DNA of 64,000 bases from Aedes albopictus. Lineage: Eukaryota > Arthropoda > Insecta > Diptera > Culicidae. Position 1 is the first letter of the stretch. Every line of letters begins with the position of its first letter. A program made the translations under genes and the position numbers. The notes below the pieces were generated by a model that had not been told where the DNA came from, did not search any database, and saw only the letters and a program-made list of their open reading frames with translations. This document shows, piece by piece, positions 58,021 to 64,000 of this stretch. The stretch is from contig NW_026917432.1 of assembly GCF_035046485.1 (NCBI RefSeq), positions 36,001-100,000 of the forward strand, given 5' to 3'.

Positions 58021-61000
58021 ATGACAACACAAATGAAAGAAGAGTCAACTTCAGAGAAAATAGATAAAGAAGCGAATAGTGAACTGTCGCCTGAACGGTA
58101 GCACTTTTTCTGTTATGATTTTTAGCATTTGGGTTTTGCCAACTGTCTCAAAGCACATCAATTCACCCATTTAATGGTAGTCTCGGTATACTGCACTAGA
58201 AAATGTTTTATGTTGTTAATTTACTGACTAAAACCATCTACCTACCGGGTATTTTATAATAGAACAGTTTTAACAAATTGAAGGAGTCTACAATATTATT
58301 CGTGAAAAAATGCAACTTTGTCTTGCTTACTATGTACAGTGAATCAATTTCAGAACAACGCACAGTTACACTGATTTTGTCTGCATTGTTTATCTGTAAT
58401 AGCTGGCACAATTACACCCTGCGAAAACAGTTTGTCTTTGCTACGTCACCCGGATATTTTAGGCTTGGAAAAAAAGTATGGTTATGGTTCTTATTTTTAA
58501 TCCTGTGCATTGCACTACAAAATAATTTAGCATGGGTGTATTCCGATAGTTCCGTACTAAAATCTGCCAAAATGTGGATTAAAAACTGATTTTCGTGATT
58601 ATTTAAAAAATGAACGTTAATGATGCTACCCAGTCTGACATAAACTCACAACATCGAAAAAGAAGGAAGTGGGCCACTATTTACTATAATTTACAATCCT
58701 ACGAAGAGTCAAGTTTTTAAACACCCAAATCCTGAAAAGTGATAATTTTTGTGGGATATAATATGGCGAACTTCTTGGGAAGAATGTATGATCACAGCAG
58801 ACTATTTAAAAAATCGAGCAATTCCCAATGATAAATCGGTTTAAACGTCCAATCGGTAACATCCTTCATGGATCTGTCAAACTGAATGCGACTAACGAAA
58901 GGGTTTCCACTTTTGTTAAAATTCTTAACCTGGCCACAACAAGCAGTTTGAGCAGAACCTTTTCAACCGTACGTGTGCAACATATCATTTTACTGTTCTG
59001 TTCAATCACATTCATATGCTGGTTCTCTGATTGAAATCACGGAATGACATTCTTAGTTTCAATCGATTCAACAACACGTTTTAAATTTAAGAATTCTTAA
59101 AAGAAATGAAACTGTGATTTGTAAATTTTAACAGAAAGATAATTTTTAATATTACTTATTTTGTCTATCCCGTCTTGTAGATGAAAGTAATAGAAAAAAG
59201 CTATAAAATTATTAAAACTGAAAAGAACTGATTAGATCATTATAAACTAAATTTTTAAAAAGCGGAAAACGTGTAGGAAACTTTAAAAAGGAAAACAGAA
59301 ATACTATAAGTGATTTTGGCTGCCAAAGATACTTTTGTTTAAAATGGAACGTCACTCAATAGCCCTTTCGTTTGGATTTAGATAAATACTGCACACAGAG
59401 CCAGTTAAAGAAGAAACAAGATACAGAAAGAATGAGAGAGAATATGCATCAATCAAACAGACAACACAACCAACCAACAAAACTAAACACAGAATGTGCC
59501 ATTTAAATAGATATTATACAAACAAAACATACCTTGTGAACCGCATATCTGAATGTTTATTTTTCTACAACTCCGTGGTGTTGAGTTCGAATCATTGCCT
59601 CGTGTGGTGAGCTTCAGGGAGAAAACCTTCGCAATTCGAACGAATCCGATGTGCCAAAAGAAGATAGTTCTTCTCTCACCACTAGAGGAAGTTTTTCGAA
59701 TTCTATTGCGCGTTCAAGCAATCCATCTAAATGTCAATATAAGTTAAACCTCACTACAATGAATAAGTAATAATAAACGTGTATACAAAACATACAATAG
59801 GTCCACTACAACAAAACTATATAGTCGCTAAATGTTCTACTACGAAAGAGAATCAGACATCATCAAAATTATTGAAAAAATATCTTTCAAACATATCTTG
59901 GCTCAACTTTTACATTTTTTACAACAAAAAAGAAATATTTTAATAAAAAAAAATCATAAAACTTTAAATAAAACTCAGTATTATAACTTTTAAACTAATG
60001 TTTTACATTTGAAAGGATTTAACATAAATCATACAAATTTAAATATAAAGTGTCATTTAATTTAATGAATAGAACTAAGCAAAATACGAATTTATAAATG
60101 TAAAAATAATTAAGAGAAGAAAAATAATTATTTAAAGACAAACGCAAATCCATATGCTGATAGTTTGTAGTTCTGTAAGACTCTGTTTATTTTAAAAGTT
60201 GTATAGTTAATAATCCGGAAATTCAAAACAAAATACGAAACATTACAAAGCAAGACAAAATCTGCGGACTCAGTGAGAGCCGCTATCACATTTGTACACA
60301 AAATTTTTAAGATGTTTGTTTTTTCGTGAGAAAATGGAGATCTTGCTCATGATTTGCGCTCGGTGTATGCAGGTGGCCATAGTATCGAATTAATCCAAGA
60401 CAGCTGAGCTGCCTCCAATTTCATTGGAAGATTCACGTAGTAGGTCTTGGTTTATTTTCTAGCACTGGTTGATACAATCGTGGCCACCTAGAGCATTTAT
60501 ACTTCAAGCGCAAGTTTGATACGGAGTCTTGTCTTGACTCGAAAAATTATCTTACACAGCCATATTGCGTGATTCTCATTGTGTAACCAATGTAAATGCG
60601 TTCAATGTGTCACAAGAAAAGAAGAGATTCAAACAGAGTAATTTAGAAATAAGAGTGAGATAAATTGAAGGTTTAATTGTAATGGAGCAATCTAATTGTT
60701 AAGCTCTTTGTAACTTTATCAAAATGAATAATTTGGAACACAACACATGCTCTAATGTGGTCGTTCACTACGATTGACACTTAAAATGTCCTTGAATTCA
60801 TGGAGTATCTCCGCCTACTTGATTTAGCATTATTTTCAAACTACAAAATGACGGTTGCCAAGCAATCAGAATCAGCATATAATCAGCATTGAGTGACATG
60901 TATAATGAAATAATGGCCAATCCAACGATGAAATTTTTACGTTTGTCATCTTGTTCACAACTGGATTATATGTGCATATTTCATATCATCAGCATATATC

Positions 61001-61583
61001 ATTAAAAAAAAACCCAGTGAAAGACAACGTAAATTTACCCAGGAAAGCAAAAACACACACATCAAAGCAGATAAACGACAATGCCAACAACAACGTCACA
61101 AGCAAAGCTGCAAAGTTTAGACAAATTATCAGTTCAAATGCAACCGAGCTGCCTTTCAGACAGTACAAGAAAACAGAGAAATAATAGAAAAAATATTTTA
61201 AACATAAATCGAACATTTAAACATGTCATAGATATTAAAAGCTCTTTGTCTGATTTAGGTAATGAAATTTCCATTAATATTTAAACAGTAAACGAAAATA
61301 GAATTGTAACAAAAAAATGACGATATACCTCAGGTTTTAGAATGCATAAAACAAAATTTTTAAAACGAAAGCATTTACTACTAAGACAAAATAGAACAAA
61401 GGCAGAAGGCAGAAAATATTAACCAAATTTGCAAAATCACACACTCAATTCTGAATGGCCTGTTCAGCACTTTTTTGACGAAAATAGAACAGCAGAACTA
61501 TTTCGGTAGCTTCGGTAATCGATTTTACTGAGGCTCGGTACACCAACTATCAAAACCTGGTGCAAAAGGTAAACAATGCAGTA
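58021..61583. other. Long AT-rich stretch without a gene
   Basis: Nothing coding is supported; frames of 62-103 codons are AT-rich translations. AATAAA strings occur (for example 59772-59777), and one could be the distal poly(A) site of the last br isoform, but none is distinguished. No clear transposon ends were seen. Confidence 0.45.
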
Positions 61584-62526
61584 GGGTAGGTAATCAAACT
61601 TTGAACCAAATGGCGGCTTTCTGAAGCAGTGCAAATTTTAAGTGATTGTTTCTCCCACATGGAAATAATTTACTACGGCAAAATCGTATGTACATGAAAG
61701 CCACGGGTATAAGCTTTCTGTTAAATGGTAAAAAGTTTGTATTTGCACCGAATTTCATAGAAATATTCGATTTTTCATTAACAATGATTTTAATCTTAAT
61801 TTGAACCATCGTAATCATAATTTGAACCAATTTTAATCTTAATTTGAACTACTGGCGGCAGCAGCTCGAGCAACTCACAAAACAGCCAATTCCATACTAA
61901 ACAATTAAAAATCACATGAATCTGCTAATTCTCATACCTATTTTTCATTAGGCAATGGAATCTCACCTCAGCATGTTCGAAATTCTTTAGGAATTTGGAA
62001 ACTAAATTTGGAATTTTTCATCCCCCAAGAGTAAACAAAGCAACCACTAGCGCAATCTACTGGCCAACACTAGAAGCTCACCCCCGTTTACTAGTTCAAA
62101 TTTAGATTACAAATGGTTCAACTTAAGATAACATTCTCCAAGTAAGAATCATATAAATTTGATAATTTTATGACAAATAATGCGGAATATTATTCCGTTG
62201 GTCGATTCTACGATAAATAAGCTTTCATTTGACGTATTCACTTATTGCGTGTGATGCAATGCATGAGCTGTACGGGTGCACCGAAAATGGGCTTTCTCTG
62301 GGGCGAAATAGGTGAAATCACAGTGATTTTTCAATTGCCTGTTTTCCATGACAAAAACGCCTTTTTCAATGTTTTTAAAGTCCATGTTACCAGGTTATAT
62401 TACGGAAAGCTGTTTAACATCTTTTTTCGTGACAATATTTGCCTAAAATCACGTCGTTTTAATGAATTTCGAAATGGTTCAAATTAAGATTACAATTTGA
62501 CTAGTTCAAAGTTTGATTTCTTACCC
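61584..62526 (-). mobile_element. TIR element, copy B (inverted partner 38213-39167)
   Basis: Ends GGGTAGGTAATCAAACTTTG and CAAAGTTTGATTTCTTACCC with TA on both sides (61582-61583, 62527-62528). It is nearly identical to 38213-39167 in reverse orientation, 943 against 955 bp. The 78-codon minus frame (61594-61830) equals that of copy A, with a few changes. Confidence 0.85.
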
Positions 62527-63223
62527 TATAGCTGTATTCAGCTGTTCTATTTTCGTCAAAAATTTACCGAATACGGTATTCCAAATTAAGTGTGCAAACA
62601 ATTATATCTCCCATCAACAAATACAACACAGTGAAACACATCACTCTAGCCAACAGACACAAATAAACAGCCAATTTTCCGTTTTCCATGTTTTTGACAG
62701 CACAAAACAGAGATCTCACAATGGAGAGAAAGCAATATTTCAAATGTACAGATTGTTTTTTTTTTTTCAACAAGCTTCCAAAGCTCTGCTCAAAACTAGC
62801 GAAACAAACTACATGCGTGACACATTTCATTGTGATGAATTGAAGGTAACAAGAGCTACCTAAATTTCAATGTTCAAACAAATGGCAACAAGTTCCAAAT
62901 TAACAAAACGAACACAAAAACATGTTGTGCTCTCATATGCGTCAACCTTCAAACTTTCTTTGTGAAAACGACATGAGCACATACACAAACACACATGTTT
63001 TAACGCAAATAAATATGTAAGTCATTCTGAAAAATCAAATTGTAAACATAAATTAAAAATTTTATCAGATAATGTTTAATTATCATGTAATTATTATCAA
63101 TGTAAGAAAAAAACAATAACTACTCAATAAAATCTAATTCTGCACATGCATGCGTCTGGCATCCGGGTTAGATAATGTCACAGTCACTTATCAATATGTA
63201 AACAGTTAAGAAATAGAAACAAC
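62527..63223. other. No gene seen
   Basis: AT-rich; the 116-codon frame at 62513-62863 starts in the transposon end and has no domain. Confidence 0.45.
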
Positions 63224-64000
63224 TTATGGCTTAATTGGAATATGAATGTAATCCCCATCGTTTGGAACACAAACCAATAATGATAGAGCTTCTTGCTCCT
63301 TGCAATGTGATTCATAACTACATATACTTACCTCACTGATCAGGCTAAGGCCGGGGTGGCCTCTGCCTGCTGTACATAGTAGCCGTCTCCATTCCACTCG
63401 GTCCATGGCTGTTTGTCTCCAGTTCCGCACTCTGCGTAGGGTCCGCAGATCGTCCTCCACTTGGTCGACCCACCTAGCTCGCTGCGCTCCACGTCTTCTT
63501 GTACCGGTCGGATGACTCTCGAGAACCATTTTAGTCGGGTTGCTATCCGACATCCTGATGACGTGACCCATCCACCGTAGCCTCCCGATTTTCGCGGTAT
63601 GGACGATGGTTGGTTCTCTCAGCAGCTGATGCAGCTCGTCGTTCATTCGCCTTCTCCAAGTCCCGGCTCTTCCATCTGCACTCCGCCGTAGATGGTACGT
63701 AACACCTTCCGTGCGAAAACACCAAGGGCGCGTTGGTCCTCTGCACGTAGGGTCCATGTTTCGTGCCCATAGAGGACGACCGGTCTCTAGCGTTTGTAGA
63801 TAGTTAACTTCGTGTTACGGCGAACTTTACTCGATCGTAGAGTTCTGCGGAGTCCAAAGTAAGCACGATTTCCCGCCACAATGCGTCTCTAATTTCTCCG
63901 CTGGTGTCGTTGTCGGCGGTCACCAGTGAGCCCAAGTACACGAATTCTTCAACCGCCTCGATTTCATCACCGTCCATATAAATTCGGGGTGGCGGTCGCG
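63224..64000 (-). pseudogene. Non-LTR retrotransposon (LINE), 3' part of RT, runs off the window
   Basis: On the minus strand the order from 64000 inward is: EEFVYLGSLVTADNDTSGEI (about 63970-63900), then in another frame a stretch matching the conserved YGHETWTLRAEDQRALGVF segment (about 63770-63710), then GTWRRRMNDELHQLL, KIGRLRWMGHVIRMSDSNPT, ARWVDQVEDDLRTL and NWRQTAMDRVEWRRLL (63700-63340). This is the C-terminal end of a LINE reverse transcriptase. At least two frame changes, and a stop near 63820, show decay. The composition contrasts sharply with the AT-rich flank. It is similar in kind to 24568-26745. Confidence 0.8.

Noticed and set aside
58278..58589. 103-codon hydrophobic frame
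   Set aside because: AT-rich random-looking translation, no signal or family recognised, no splice or promoter support.

Overview
The window is nuclear DNA of a dipteran insect, most likely a culicine mosquito of the genus Aedes. The host gene encodes a protein of Broad (Broad-Complex) type. The surrounding DNA is AT-rich and crowded with tRNA-derived SINEs, small inverted-repeat elements (MITEs), foldback elements, a Helitron and decayed LINEs, which is typical of Aedes. The species is inferred, not proven. || Only one host protein-coding gene can be supported: broad (br), on the + strand from about 23.26 kb to at least 55.4 kb. Six core exons (CDS 23324-23509, 28540-28728, 28819-29260, 29581-29941, 30026-30174, 31295-31345) encode a 459-codon N-terminal part with a BTB/POZ domain, an Asn-rich linker and a conserved SPQG end. 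The core ends in phase 1. It can join any of four alternative last exons, each with a pair of C2H2 zinc fingers, a phase-1 acceptor and its own stop: 34931-35370, 36643-37094, 44515-44744 and 54981-55405. Predicted proteins are 605, 609, 535 and 600 aa. This is the classic Broad-Complex layout, in which BTB-zinc-finger transcription factors act in the ecdysone and juvenile-hormone response and different zinc-finger pairs recognise different DNA. The 5' noncoding exon(s) and promoter were not identified. || Region by region: 1-23.2 kb is upstream or 5'-intronic DNA made mostly of repeats: Helitron 55-308, SINEs at 1599-1777 and 20735-21019, foldbacks at 5913-6375, 7795-8894 and 21135-21494, a 2.8 kb TIR element at 13405-16191 with an 8-bp target duplication, and two palindromes (9034-9279, 16993-17244) carrying hammerhead-ribozyme-like motifs. 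The 23.5-28.5 kb intron holds a decayed antisense LINE and three small inverted-repeat elements. The core exons (28.5-31.4 kb) and the first two finger exons with their flanks (34-38.2 kb) are nearly free of mobile elements. From 38.2 to 63 kb the two distal finger exons sit among inverted-repeat elements, including two pairs of long elements in opposite orientation: 38213-39167 / 61584-62526 and 51051-52083 / 55969-57056. The window ends inside another antisense LINE (63224-64000). || Most interesting points: hammerhead-like catalytic cores in both arms of palindromic repeats; a family of CACAGAC-ended MITEs with 7-bp target duplications; inverted element pairs bracketing the distal finger exons; a NAGNAG acceptor at the last finger exon; a weak acceptor at the second finger exon; and a decayed coding-like block at 53.7-54.6 kb that shares 45 of 52 positions with a segment at 1.03 kb.
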